Below, piece after piece: positions 45,801-58,096 of a DNA stretch of 64,000 nt; position 1 is the first letter of the stretch; each line of letters starts with the position of its first letter. The notes beneath the pieces are model-generated. The model had not been told where the DNA came from. It saw nothing but the letters and a program-made list of their open reading frames with translations, and searched no databases. Origin of the DNA: Climacium dendroides (lineage: Eukaryota > Streptophyta > Bryopsida > Hypnales > Climaciaceae). The stretch covers positions 19,224,047 to 19,288,046 of the forward strand of contig OX467087.1 of the NCBI GenBank assembly GCA_950106755.1, given 5' to 3'. The position numbers and the translations under genes are program-made.

Positions 45801-46280
45801 AGTGACTTGTAGTCCCCATAGTGAATTCCTTCCAATATTTTTTGGATTTACGGAGTTGGGATAAAATTAAATGGGGAGAAAATTAAATGGGGAGAATATA
45901 GGGGTGTCTAGTTCAAATTCATTCCATTGGGATGGGGCTTGGGGGTCCCCCCCAATATGGGGGTGAATGTTAGTACGGGGAGTGCGAAGAAGTGCTTTCC
46001 ATTGGGGGTTTGTGGATGGCCCAAACAATTTGGGAGTAATTTGAAGTCCCCACAGTGAATTCTTCCCAGTGCTTTTTGGATTTAGGGAGTTGGGAAAAAA
46101 TTTAGATGGAAAGAACATGGGGGGGTTATGGCCAAGTTCATTCCATTGCGTTCGGGCTCGGGGGTTCTCTCCAAAAAATTGGGGTGAATGGTCGTGTAGG
46201 GAGTGCCAGGAAGTGCTTTCCCACCTCGGTTTAGAGATGGCCCAAACAATTTGGAAGTGACTTGCAGTCTCCATAGGGTG
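45801..46280. repeat. Diverged tandem repeat, about 220-235 bp, two copies plus start of a third
   Basis: AGTGACTTGTAGTCCCCATA at 45801, AGTAATTTGAAGTCCCCACA at 46035 and AGTGACTTGCAGTCTCCATA at 46256; GGATTTAGGGAGTTGGGA-like, CATTCCATTG and GGCCCAAACAATTT blocks recur in order. Confidence 0.8.
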
Positions 46281-47778
46281 AAAGCACATTACGCCCCCCT
46301 ACAAAGTACGTCAGAAAAGTACTTTTTGAGGATGTATTTATATAACGTACTTTTTTTTAGATAAAATAAACATTATTTTCACTTTTCAATTGATCCAATT
46401 GGTAGGTACTTATGTAGAGAAGGTATTCTACCACATTCTAATCCAATTTAGTGTTTCATCCATCCTCTACAAAGTACTTTACCAACAATAAAAGCGTGTT
46501 AGGTTTGCAAAATAATTACAAATGACTTTGTACAGGCCAAATGAATGATAAAAAAAGCACAATAGTTTGTACAAAGATAGAATATATATACTATGCAAGG
46601 ACTTCTTGGTCATAGTAGAACTATAATTACAATATCTATTGGAATGTGGAAGTGAGATGGGCATTATCTTTTGCGGAGGAAAAAAGACACAAAAAATAAT
46701 ATTTACGTTCATTTTTTGATGAGTAAAGCACTACATTCACATACTGTAGCATGGCTACTGCTTAAATCTCCAAAATTTTGAATATTTGTTTGACTTTTTC
46801 CCTTGCCTCTATTCGTGAAGAATTACTTATGGTTTAGGGTAGTTTTAAACTTTCAACTTCATCTCCATGAGCTCCTTTATAATCCCGAAAGTCATTCAAA
46901 AATTAGCTAAACTCGTTCCTACCTATCAATAGAATAATAGGAACTATTTTCAATAGAAAAAGTAGTGATTTTCAGTGTCCCTTTATTACAAGGACAAAAC
47001 TTCTTATAGTATAGATGTTTGTTTAACCCCTAAATGCCCAAGGCTTTTTTTGAGCTTTGAAGAATTTGTTCTAAATTGAACAAAAAGACATCATTTTGAT
47101 AAGTTGTATCATTTTTTTTGGAATTATAATTGTACAAATTCAAACTAAACAATTTAGAGATCACATAGGAAAAGAAAACACAACAATATTACTTATGGAT
47201 TGAAAGATTATAATGTTTCATCATAAGGATGCTAAAATTGTAAAAGAAATTTGAAGTCTTTCAATCCTCTTTTCACATGCCAAATCTAAAAAGTTGGTCA
47301 CCAAAAAAATATGAGGATAAGGGCCTAACATGCAAAATCCTAACCAATTTATGGCTTCTCAAAATCTACTCTTGTCTATTGTGCAATAGACAGCCTTGTA
47401 CAAAATCTTGAATAGAAAAATCATAATCGTTCATTTTCAAAATTGAATTTTTAATGCTAATACTAGACTTCAAAAAAAAATTCAAAAATATAAAATACTA
47501 AAAATAGAAACTTAGTTAGATTTTATTTAACTTCAAAGTATTGTTTGACATCAAATTTGTGCTCGTAGGGTCCTCAATTGATCTGATACCTGGGTGATAT
47601 CCATCTCTGTTCCATTTGACAAGCTCAATAAAATTAGGGTTTTAATTGCATTGCAGCCAGCGGATTTGTCGCTCCTCTCAATTTCGCACATTCTCTTGCT
47701 CTCATGCCATTGTAATCTGTCAAATTGCAGCTTAGCTTTGCTACTTGTTCAATTTCTTGGAAGAAAGAAAAAAAAAAG
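46281..47778. other. AT-rich stretch without a supportable gene
   Basis: No coding frame, RNA gene or repeat that I can support. Confidence 0.55.
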
Positions 47779-47808
47779 ATGGTAGTTCCGATTCACCCCG
47801 AGGATCCT

Positions 47809-48018
47809 GCACCAGATCAATCCCGGACTCCACCCCCAGTCGGCGATTTGCTCCAGGCAAGCCAGATTTGTCGACACTGCACCAAATCAACCCCGGACTC
47901 CGCCCCCAGTCGGCGATTTGGTCCAGGCAAGCCAGATTTGTCAACATTGCACCAGATCAACTCTGGACTCCGCCCCCAATCGGCGATTTGCTCCAGGCAA
48001 GCCAGATTTGTCGACACT
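47809..48018. repeat. 70-bp tandem repeat, three units
   Basis: Units start at 47809, 47879 and 47949 (GCACCAGATCAA...GGCGATTTGCTCCAGGCAAGCC). An ATG at 47779 opens a frame through it (Pro/Gln-rich, 86 codons) that might be a first exon of the downstream gene, but support is weak. Confidence 0.85.
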
Positions 48019-48792
48019 GAATTGTTATTTTCTTAGTGTAAATGTGTGATTGAGGTTCCTTTTGAGAATTTATTCATATTCTTCTTTGTTTTCTTATATT
48101 ACTCTCTGAATGTACTTTACATTATTGTTATCAACTATGGAGTTGTGATTATGTTTTAATTCGCAAAATCTGATTTTTCAGATGTGAATCTTTCAATTTT
48201 CGTTTTCTCACCTGAGAATCGGTATTCTCCGAGGTTCATTACGTTGGATTTACCCTATCTCACAAGTTCTTAGTTCTCATCGGATATTGAGATAAACTTT
48301 CAATGCAGGGACAGATTAGGGTTTGGGTTTCTAGTTTGAAAATCACAATGTGCAGTCTAACCAAGTGCTCAAGAATATAAGATCAATATTTCACTGTTGG
48401 TTGTTATGAATGACCGAATTAAGTGATTTGCTCCAGACGATATTCGCGTTCAATTGTAGTCTTTATAATGCTGCTGATTGAGTTTGGATGTTCAAATGAG
48501 CTGCTTCCACAGAATTTTCATGAGCGTTTGTATAGTACTGTATGAATCTCCTTTACATTTTCCATTGACTATGGAGTTTGTGGTTAGGTTTTACTTCACA
48601 ATCCACTCAAAAGTTGTGAATCTGGAAATGATCATTTCTCACATAGAATCAGTATCCTCCTTATTCCGGTCGTGCCGATATCTAGATCTGAACATTCTGT
48701 TGGATTTACAAGATATTTGTTTGTTTTAGATTTGGGTAAATCTCCATTACATTCTCGAGGAGTTACCTGAACATCCTTGGAAAGTACTTCAG
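48019..48792. other. Intron or leader sequence, no gene
   Basis: AT-rich, with no supportable coding block; it precedes the acceptor TACTTCAG at 48792. Confidence 0.45.
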
Positions 48793-51700
48793 ATCGGGAC
48801 AACAATCTTCCACCGAAGAGGAAGAGGACCCCTCAAGTGCTGTTGGAGTTGTCGGAGGAAGCAGGGCACGACGCAGAGGAAGAGGAGGAACTCAAAAAGC
48901 AGTCTTGGAGGTAAGTTTGGAAGAAGAAATAATTTGAGTATAGAACCAGTGGTATTCAAGGTTTTGGGGGAGGCGCGCGTTGGTACGGACGTTAAGTGCA
49001 ACGCACACCCTGTTTCTTATGACGTCGACTCTATCATGTTAAACGTCATAGACGTTTAATGTGACGTCTGCATAAATTGTCTGACGTTCATGTCTTTGTC
49101 ACGGAGGACATGTTCTTTGAGTTGAACTCTATACAAAGAAAAGTGATTGTTTGTTCCTTAGTTAGAGAGAAATTTGTAAGAATTCAGAAGTGATCTATCA
49201 GGACGTACGGGAGTCAGCCCCCTGTAAGGGTGACAGACCCTAAACCACGGCGTCTTTCCAGTTTCTGTGAAGAGAAAGTTCCTGTAATATTCAAAACAAC
49301 GTCCAGGCGTGTTTACATCGACGTTAGATTCAACGTAGTGAGCAACAGAGGAACATGTAGAGTACTTTGAAGCCGCAAATAGCGTATGTGGACATCTCTT
49401 TTGCAGGGGTCCAGTTGCGGGAGTGATTTGATTGTACTGACGTAGCCCCATTTTCTTCCCAAGCTGATAGTGCATTTGACCTTTTACAGTAAGGGCTACA
49501 ACACAGGGTCTGATGAACCAGCTTCGAATGTTGATACTGAAGAGATGATCGACTAGTTGATCCCCGAACAGGCTCACGAAAAAGGCTTAAGCACTGTAAT
49601 GAAGAAACCTGTGTAAATAGACCGACAGGGGGAACCATTCGGACCTATGAAGGTTCCTTTCTCCAACGACATCAAGAAATATGCAAGAGACCTTGACCCC
49701 AGGTTTGGATGGGAGGGTCAGCCCAAGAAAGACAAACGGCGCTTATTTAGGTGCCTATATACAGGTTTGTATTTAGTCCTTCTTTGTGAAATGAAGAGGA
49801 CTATAGACCTTGTAGTTCATTGTTGCATGTAGTTCAGAAGACTGTTAATGTTGTGGAAGGTAGCTCATTGGCCATGAGGCGGGGTAGTGGATGTCACCTG
49901 TAATGTCCACAGCGACGTCGAATACAATGTCACGACTAATATCAGTGCAGGATCCTCTACAGTGAGGGGTGGTCCCTATGGTCGTCCGCACCACAGGGAC
50001 GTGCAGTGTGTATCCCCTAGTGTTTTCTGGAGACATAGGGGTGTCCATGTAAATTCTCTTGTTATTCTTTGGCACATCAATGTCGTACACAATGTAGAGG
50101 TAGCTATACTAAGTCCTCTGGCTTGCAGATTAGCGTATAGAGGGAGAGTCCGAGCGAGTGTCAGAGAAGTGGATGCAGCCGTTCATCACAAAAGTGCTCA
50201 TTCATGTTCGTTGGAAGCTCAATCGATTGATTGATGGCAGAAAATCCAAGCCGATTGGAATGGATGACGATGTGTAGGAGGCATTGAAGGAGGCTCGTGC
50301 TACCGATGCTTCCCAAGAGAAGTCAGCCCATATGTCTGCCATTTCTAAGGGGAAGGCATCCAGCACAGCCCAACATAAGGCCGTAGAGAGAGAAGTCATC
50401 TCGAGGCTGGTAAGTATGTAGTAACTGACGTCCACCTACTTGCCCATGTCGACACCACTTTCATCACACATGTTGCGTTTGTTGTTCCAAAAAATGTCAA
50501 AAATGATGGTAGATGTGGAGGACTGGGCCTTCTTCTTCGCACGTGGAAGGACCTTTGTGGGGTGGCATTGAAGCATGTAATTGTTGCATCTGAACTCTAA
50601 GTGCATATTTTTCTTCCCCTTGTACGGTGCCATTGAAGCATGTAACCTTTGCATGTGAACTCTAAGTGCATATTCTTCTTCCCCTTGTAGACTTTGTTGC
50701 GGAACAGAGCACCGTTTGAAGCAAAGGTGGACGCAGAAGTGGCCAAGGAGTTGCAGCGTGTGGAAGAAGAGAAGCGCAGAGGTCGAAGTCCCCATGGCAA
50801 AGAGCTGCAAGAGATGCGCAGTCGGCTGGATGAGCTTGAGCTCAGTGTAAGTCGCCTTACTGAGACCGTGAGCATGTCCCACAAAAGCATGGAGGAAATG
50901 CTACGTAAGATCCTCGCAAGTCAGTGTAAAGCAAGTGGTGGGGGGACCCTGGATGACACGGAGCCATCCTCGCCAATTGGGGCAGGGAATCCACCACTTC
51001 TCACGTCACCTAGGGCAGAGGCGTCGAAAATGGCACAGAAGGACTGTCTTGTGCCCGTGTTGCAGCCCACAATTCCTGTAGATGTCGTTGAGCCAGTCCC
51101 CATAGCTGGCCAAAGCAATGTCAAAGACGATGTTCTTGTTGATGTTAACTCCGACAAGCGGGCTGTTGAAGACGATGTTGTTCACGACGTTGTAGCTAAC
51201 GTCGAGGAGGAACAGGTAGAAGTCGTCGGTGAAGTTGCGATCCCTGAAACTACTAAAGGTCAGCAAGGAGTGGAAGATGTGTACGCCATAGTCAAAGACT
51301 CTGGGGTGCAAGCAACATCTGAGAGGAGAGAAAGCACAATGGAGACCTCCACGGAGCAACAGGTGATGCGACGTCTCTCTTTCCATTTTAAGTGCCAAGT
51401 GACTGACGTGAAGCACTCCCTTTGTTAGGCTAGTGACGTTATTTCCATGAATTGCCTTGTATGAGGATGGTGTCGTAGCGTAGTAGCGTTTGTTTGCAAT
51501 GCTTCAATTTTTTTTTAGAAGTGCGTGTCAAATTGGACATTGAAGTGAACGTCACTAGTGGCAGACGTTGATGCACTCTAGGGCTCAGCCTGTTCTTTTC
51601 AAAGCGAGTACATCAGAATAGTATGTAAGCAGAAGTCGAAGTTTCCTTTCAGTCCCCCATTCCATTGCATGCGTAGGTATATTTTACAATAACTATGTGC

Positions 51701-52166
51701 ATCTTATAGGAAAGCAAGTGCTTCAATGGTACTCAGGTAAGGCTAGGAAGTGTAGGTGATTAGAGGATGTCAAAAGTGAATAATAATTGTGTGATGGTGT
51801 TGCAGGAAGACATTGAAGTCCTTGGTGAGTCCTCAAGCCGGCCTCGGCGTGCTATGAGGACCACGCAAGCTGCGAAGGGCTTGAAGGCTACACCGAAGGC
51901 AACAATTCCCAAAGCGGTGGGTCTTCCTAAACCTACCCAACCCACTAAAAAGGTTAGGAAGGCTGCATTCCATTCACCCATACTTTCAGTTGTTTTTGTA
52001 TGCAACTTAAAAGAATAATGCAAGTGTAGCATTCCTTGACATTTGTTGTGGCTGTATAAGAGTCCCAGAAATAAACATGCACGAGTAGGTACTGCTGGTT
52101 TTGACTTGGTGTGGTATGATGTAGGCTGTTGTTGTCAAGAAATCGGATGCACCTCGGAAGAAGTGA
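48793..52166 (+). pseudogene. Transposase_24-like (Ptta/En/Spm) protein of the CACTA element, multi-exon
   Basis: Phase-consistent exons: 48793-48910 (donor GAG|GTAAGT), 49629-49764, 50129-50409 (donor CTG|GTAAGT), 50691-51362, 51806-51952 and 52125-52166 (stop TGA). The 5' start is not found. Product: an acidic/Arg-rich segment; DIKKYARDLDPRFGWEG and KDKRRLFRCLYT; then VSEKWMQPFITKVLIHVRWK, a Trp/Lys-rich block, followed by SQEKSAHMSAISKGKASS, a pattern like the S-E-K-N...K segment of plant En/Spm accessory transposase proteins; then a coiled coil (LDELELSVSRLTETVS). TAG codons at 50131 and 50275 interrupt it. In such elements this protein binds subterminal repeats; that is inference here. 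No TNP2-type catalytic transposase is seen. Confidence 0.5.
50561..50690. repeat. 65-bp tandem duplication of an intron 3' end
   Basis: Units 50561-50625 and 50626-50690 (CATTGAAGCATGTAA ... CTAAGTGCATATT.TTCTTCCCCTTGTA). The first ends TGTAC, the second ends with the usable acceptor TGTAG. Confidence 0.9.
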
Positions 52167-52928
52167 GTCCCTGTTTGCCACAACGTGTCCAACTTCACAT
52201 CGCATATCATGGTCAAGCATGTTATTCAGAACATTGAGTAGAACGCACCATGTTTTCATCGAAAGTGTTGTAGTTAATGTTGTTGTGGATTTCTTCGTAG
52301 TACTAGATTGTGGGCATGTGCATAGCTATTTTGTGCAGAAGTTGGCAAGTAGCCTTATAATCCCAATGCCATTGAAAACACAAGCTTCTATGCTTGGACA
52401 TCTCTTACAAAGACACATAATTCATCTTCTAATGGCATATCTCAATCTTCCATTCACTCATGTATATGGGCTGTAGAGTACATTGTCTTTGATGTTGAGG
52501 TTTATGATTCACGTTGTTCATTTCGTTCGAGAAAATATCCTTCCTCTCGCATTGTATGTCTTCTGTAATGCTCAAGAAAACACTGCAGATGTCATTGTGC
52601 GTGTCGAACGGAACATTGAGCGCAAAGCAATGCATACCCCAGTACACGGGTTGCTCTACTTAATGTCACAATAGACGTGTATGTGGACGATGACTGCGAT
52701 TTCAGCAAAGAATAAATTCCACAATATTGTCCACCCAACTCATTTCCTAAAGCACATTCTCGTTGACTCTAATGTCATTTAAAACATCCTCTTGTCAAAT
52801 GTGACGTCCCAGAGAACATCACACAGAACATCGGCATGTACCGCAGAAGAGTGCCACGTCAGGTGCCACGTAGGCTGCATGCACCGGAAATTATTTTCCT
52901 CGTCGGATATTTAGGGGTCCACGACATT
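52167..52928. other. CACTA-like 3' flank, no gene
   Basis: No supportable gene; ACGTC words increase toward 52800-52880. It ends in ACGACATT (52921-52928), the candidate target of the RING+hAT copy 2. Confidence 0.5.
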
Positions 52929-53315
52929 CAGGGTTGTCTCGGACGTACGTCCATCACGAAATCACGTCCAAAATCCGGACGTCCGGACGTCCGTCGTCTA
53001 GGCGTCTTAGACGCGGCCGGACTGTGGTCGGTCGGCGTCCAGCGGTTGGTCGAACGGTCGTGGGAGCGGTCGGGCAGCTGGTAGAGCGGTCGGGCGTGAC
53101 GTCGCAGCGGTCGGGAGGGTGGCCGACGGAGCGGTCGGGAGGGCGACCGACGGAGCGGGCGGTCGGACCGACGTCGCAGCGGTCGGGCGGACCGCCAGTC
53201 CGCAGGTTCGGTAGCTGACGGACCGTCCGATCGAACGCTGTCCGCAGGTTCGGGGTAGGTTCGCGTCGTCCGGGGTAGATTCGGGAAGACAAGTTCTAGG
53301 TTTGGGCGCGGACAG
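52929..53315. repeat. GC array upstream of RING copy 2
   Basis: Begins with the terminus and GGACGTCCGGACGTCCG, then GGTCGGGCGG/GCGGTCGG words with repeated GACGTCGCAGCGGTCGG units. Confidence 0.9.
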
Positions 53316-53316
53316 C

Positions 53317-53323
53317 TATATGA
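53317..53323 (+). promoter_or_regulatory. TATA-like box of RING copy 2
   Basis: TATATGA at the array edge, 209 bp before the ATG at 53526. Confidence 0.5.
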
Positions 53324-53525
53324 AGGGACAGCCAAGGCATTTTCCCTCACTTCAACTCTCCTCCTTGGGAAACAACACCACATCGGATGTGTTACTGTTG
53401 CTTCACCGCGCCAGTTGCTCCTATGTGGTAGAGAATTGGGGTCATACATCTTTGATTACACCGGAGGGGTTTTGAATCGGTCATTTACACACGGTTGAAG
53501 AGAAGAATCAAGGCATCAAGTAGCT

Positions 53526-56500
53526 ATGGAAGAAAAGCGCGGCATTAAAGGTGAAAGCAGCAAGAGATCGAAACAAAAAGGAGCTCGTCACGAGCTCCGT
53601 CTTGACATTTTAAAGGATGAGAACATTTTAGCTGAGCCTAAGTGGGAGAAGGTGGTCGATGAATACTGAACTTCCAAGTTGTGCAAGAAATATGTGAAGA
53701 TGTATCACATTGGGAAGTTGTGGCCTCAAGAATTACATGCTGGTTACACTCGGGAGTTTTCTTTTAAACCCGCAAGTTGTCTCAGCCCTCATTTTGTCCA
53801 TCGTTCCGTAGAGGTGTGGCGGGCTCTCTTTGGGGACAAATTGATGAGCAAGGGTAGAATTAACTACACCATAGCAAGCATGGTGTATACAGAATTGAAG
53901 TTGGCTCGCAAGGTGGATTGGAGTACGTACCCTGGGACAGTAGAAACACCGCTTGTGCTTTCTGATGGCTAGAAAGATATTCTCGATACGTTTGTTTCAA
54001 AGGGACAAGTCCTTCAAATGGTTGAAGGCAATGCTACTCTACAGCACAACACGGAAGAAAAACGTGTTTCTATCCAAAACAAAGTGCAGGACATGAAAGA
54101 CAAAGGGGAAAACAAGGAGGAGCGCCCCCTTGAAAGTAGCAAAATGAATGCCACATCAACGGATCGGACGAATCAAGCTGAAATTTCACTTCAACCCAAA
54201 GTGGAAAATACAGAAGGTAATGGAGGAGGAAGTATGACGCTAGAACCGGATACCGTATGTAATACTACGAAAGCTTTAGCGTCTTCTTCGAAGGGTGCAG
54301 AACGAGTCGTGCTTGACATTGTACCGATGTTTCTAAGCCCTTCACCAATTGCATCAAGCGCGAAGGGAGAACCTGGTATTTTCAAGGTGCCATCTCATCC
54401 ATCAAAACAAGGATCGACGTTGAAGACATTGGAGTACAAAGAAGAGGTTCCCTCAGAAGAGATGGACAGGGCAACTGCTAGAATCACTTGTCTTCTAGAC
54501 AGTGATGCCCTTATGGACATCAGTGCCAGGACTACAGATGAAGAAATTAACAGAAGTCCAAGTCCAGTTCGGAGTCCAATGCATGAAGTGCCACCTTCCC
54601 AAAACATGAATGATGAGAACTTACAGAAGGCAGAAATGGACTTCCAGGAACCGGGTGTTCTTAACAATGGCGAAGAGACCCCAAAGACGGAGGAGAATCC
54701 AATGCTAGCGTTCTTGGGTCCAGAGGATCTAAAGACTTTATCGATGATGCCTCCGCTACAAGAAATAGAGCACTTACTACAATGTTCTCTTAAATGGAAG
54801 ACTTTTGAAGTTCAAGAAGAAGTTCATCCTTCTGCAAATGAAGAGGGTACAACAAATGAAGGAGGCACGATAGATGAAGGGCAAACCTCAACCCCGTGCA
54901 ACCGAGTATGGAAGTTTGGCGAACTATTCAAGACTGCCTACTCTCTATCATGTACAGCTAAACTTGTAGCTGTTATGACACCTGCCCTCACACAAATAGC
55001 TGAAGAATTTATGAGCATGACACCAGAGATATTGGAGGGTGCCGTGGCCTTCAGAAAATTCATTGAATTTGCAGATAAGCTCCAAGAAGAGAAGGTGGAA
55101 AATCTCAAGGCTGTGGTTGAGCTTCAAACACAAAACGAAGAACTCATGAAGGTCAATTATGACAAAGAAGATCATGATCGCCTGAAGGTCAAGTTCGACA
55201 AATTGGATAAGCATTGCTCTATGGTGTTCTGGGATAAAGACCATAAAGCCTTGAGAGATATGTGTTTTAGTCTTCAAAAAGAAGTTGAGATTTTAAAGCT
55301 CTCGAATGGGACGTTGGAGTCCCAAAACCAGAAGTTGGTTTTGCAATTGAAGACATCTGAGGACAATTTACAATGGCATCGGGAGATGTTGAAGACATTA
55401 CAAAACGACAAGTCATCTGAACATTGCAGGGACGGAGCAAGCCTCTTGGAGGCAAGTCAACCAACTCAAGAAAGCGATCAACTTTCGCTTCCTCTTGACA
55501 AGGGCAAAGCTGTGGACGAGACTGTAGAAGTCGTTATGGCCATTGAAAGCCCTAAAGTTGTGCCTCCACTCTCATTAGAAGTTGCTTGCACGCAAACGGT
55601 GAATCATGAAGTCCAGGAATTAAGGCAACAATTGGACTTGGCAATTCAAGCAAAGAATGACGCAGAGTCTTCACTACAGAGAATGGAGCACGTACAAATA
55701 CTACACGACATCCTTCCAATGAAGACCGGGGATCTACGGTGGGTGCTGTGGGCAAGACACCTACAACAACAATCTGGTTTATGCTCTCAACTCATGAGGG
55801 GGCTCTTGAAGTATGCAATGCAGTCGGACGAATCGTTGAGAAACGTGCAGTCTTCTCACCTGCGTTTGAAAGAGAAGTTCGACGCAAAATTAAAGGATCC
55901 CGAAGTGTGCATTACAGTTTGGGGAAACATGGATAGAATATTCGAGCGGTTGAATCACGGGAGAACCTATGAATCAGACAACATCAATTGGGCATTGGAA
56001 GCGGAAGAAGGATGGGTTCCTCACAACACATTGTCTGCTCATATTGTTCAACATAAGAAGCAGCTTATACCTGGAAGTGATCCCAATGTTCCTTTGGTGA
56101 AGGAAAAGTGTTCTCTTTGCCAATATCGTTTTGGGCCTGAAGGAGGTCTAACTTTGGGTCAATGTGGCCACTCTTTTCATATTCTTTGCATCCAAAGAGC
56201 AGCACAATATTCCGCCCGTTGCCCCAACTGTCGTACTCCTTTGAATGCAAGATTTTATGAAATGCTAAGAATATTGCATTCTATGGCATCAAGTCATGAA
56301 TTCAACCGGTGGAACCTTCCACTAGACCAAGCGCCACACAAATTCCAAAATCATTTGCATTGGGGAAAACCAATGGTATGGCTACCAAACGAAGGGATGC
56401 ATTCATTATACATGGATCCTCAAGACAAGGATGAGTACTTCTGGATGACGCGGGACTTGGAAGTGGAATTGCGTGCCTTCGGGATCCCGGATAACGATGC

Positions 56501-57176
56501 AAGAGAAATGTTTTGTCGTAGCATGGGGGGGCACTGGAGCACGCAGCACCAAAAATTCTTCCAATTTCCTAATAAGGAATGGAAGAAAGAAGGGCCAAAT
56601 GACTCTTTCGTGGAAGTGGAGTCTAATCCTAGAGTCACAAAGCAGTACGAGGGGTACAATTCCGATTTGGTCGAGCGGGCCCGCATCTTAGCGAAGTTGG
56701 AAGAAGCAGCTAAGGTTTGTTGCATGTTGGACTTGAATACGAAAGCAATGACAAGCCATAAGATGGAAGAGATTGCTCGGGCTTTCGATAAACGGATGGA
56801 TGATGTTATCACCAAGTGGAGGAAGTATCTAGGGGGCGAACCTCCAATAGCTGATAAAGGTGTACCAACTTGGTATTACGTGCAGAGCGAAGATAAAGTC
56901 ATCGAGTACCTCGAAGACTTAGTAGATGCCGCTCTGAGGACTTTAAATGACCATGAAGTGGAGTTGTCTCCGAAGCGGAAGAATAAACGGAGAGTTGAAG
57001 AAGAGGATGACCACTCTCCAGAAATTAAAAGACTATTTGAGAGGGTTGACATGGAAGTACAAACTGGAGAAGGACCCAGTGGTGGCCAGGCGATACCTCG
57101 TCGCAAAAGCAGAAGACTCATGGCGAAGGAGGGGACATCTCGTGCTGCAGAAGAAGATAGTAGTACTGAAAACTAA
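53526..57176 (+). pseudogene. Coiled-coil RING-H2 protein with VDW domain, copy 2 (1216 codons, two stops)
   Basis: A single frame from ATG 53526 to TAA 57174 with TGA at 53667 (Trp in copy 1) and TAG at 53970 (Gln in copy 1); from 53973 on it is open for over 1060 codons. VDW domain at residues 52-135: KKYVKMYHIGKLWP, RINYTIASMVYTELKLARK, VDWSTYP at 130-135. Coiled coils lie at about 500-660 and 720-780. RING-H2 at 862-902 has spacing C-x2-C-x14-C-x-H-x2-H-x2-C-x10-C-x2-C with all eight ligands present. A conserved C-terminal region (MGGHWSTQHQKFF) and basic SPKRKNKRR and RRKSRRL follow. Ubiquitin-ligase activity is plausible from the finger but unproven. It is upstream of the hAT gene, same strand, with 920 bp between them. 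Confidence 0.88.
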
Positions 57177-57544
57177 TAGGGAAATGTTTCGTTTCCTACT
57201 CTACATCTATTATATTAGTACTAGTAGAAAATAAATAGCTTGTGGGGATTTTAATTAGTAGTTTTCTCTACCAAAAATTATTGTACTTAGGCTATCACGT
57301 TCATCATAGCTTCTTCATAATGTACATCGAATCATAGGTGTATGCCACAAAAGTATGTTTTGATTTCCTTCACTTTACATGTATATCTATATATACATAT
57401 TTTGTATTCTCTCTCTTTCTTTATATATATAGTTTTTTTTTGGCATATAAATTGAAGAATATGTCTATTTTTTCATTTATTTATTTATTTCATTGTTTGA
57501 ATTCAATTCAATATGTTCTATTTCAGACTCAATATTATACCTCA
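57177..57544. other. 3' flank of RING copy 2
   Basis: AT-rich, T- and TATA-rich; no gene. Confidence 0.5.
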
Positions 57545-57745
57545 TTTGCTTGCTCGGCCCTCTGGGGTCAGTCGGCCCTTTGGGGTCGGTCGACCCTCTG
57601 GGGTCAGTTGGCCCTTTGAGGTCGGCCGGCCTGTGGGGTCGGTCGTCCCAGTCCGGTCGGTCGGTCGGCCCCGTCCGCTCGGTCGGACCTTATCGTTGGT
57701 CGGCCCCGTCCACCCACACCGCGCGGTCGGCGCCGTCCGCTGATT
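57545..57745. repeat. Middle GC array of copy 2
   Basis: TCGGCCCTCTGGGGTCAG-type units, about 18 bp (four to five), then GGTCGGTCGGCCCCGTCCG words. The unit differs from copy 1's CGGACGG but the position is the same. Confidence 0.88.
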
Positions 57746-57825
57746 TTTCACGACCGTTGTACTCGGCCTACGGACTGTGCAACGGTCAATTCTTATTTCT
57801 AAAGCAAAGTGCGGACTGGACAGAG

Positions 57826-57831
57826 TATAAG
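57826..57831 (+). promoter_or_regulatory. TATA box of hAT copy 2
   Basis: TATAAG in GAGTATAAGAGCAAGG, matched by copy 1 at 27674-27679; 271 bp before ATG 58097. Confidence 0.65.
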
Positions 57832-58096
57832 AGCAAGGTTCAGGTCATTTGCAAGCGCTCCTGAGAAGCTGAACGCTAAGATTCCCAAGGGCTACGAGCT
57901 GCAAATTGAAAAATTTGTATCCGTTGCTTGGTAATGTATAGTTCAGTGGACAGGGGGGCTTTGGTTTACAAGGCTTCATACACAAATTTTTTTTCGTACA
58001 TGTGATTGGGTGCAGGAATGAACGTACTATGCGTTTGAAATCGAAGGTCGATATTTGAAGTTTCAAATTGGATCCGCAAGCTATTCATTTTTTAAA

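Larger units (their letters stand above)
45100..52928 (+). mobile_element. CACTA-like element, left end and gene; right end lost
   Basis: CACTATAAGAAACCCATG starts exactly where the 3.4-kb element stops being similar. The first 320 bp are crowded with GACGTC/ACGTC words (about 45150-45370), as are 49000-49110 and 52800-52880, which is the pattern of subterminal transposase-binding repeats. A multi-exon gene resembling the Ptta/En/Spm (Transposase_24) class lies at 48793-52166. No inverted partner of the terminus (CTTATAGTG) is seen before the RING+hAT copy 2 starts at 52929. Confidence 0.55.

Noticed and set aside
47809..48018. CRISPR-like array
   Set aside because: Contiguous 70-bp tandem units without unique spacers, in a eukaryotic setting.
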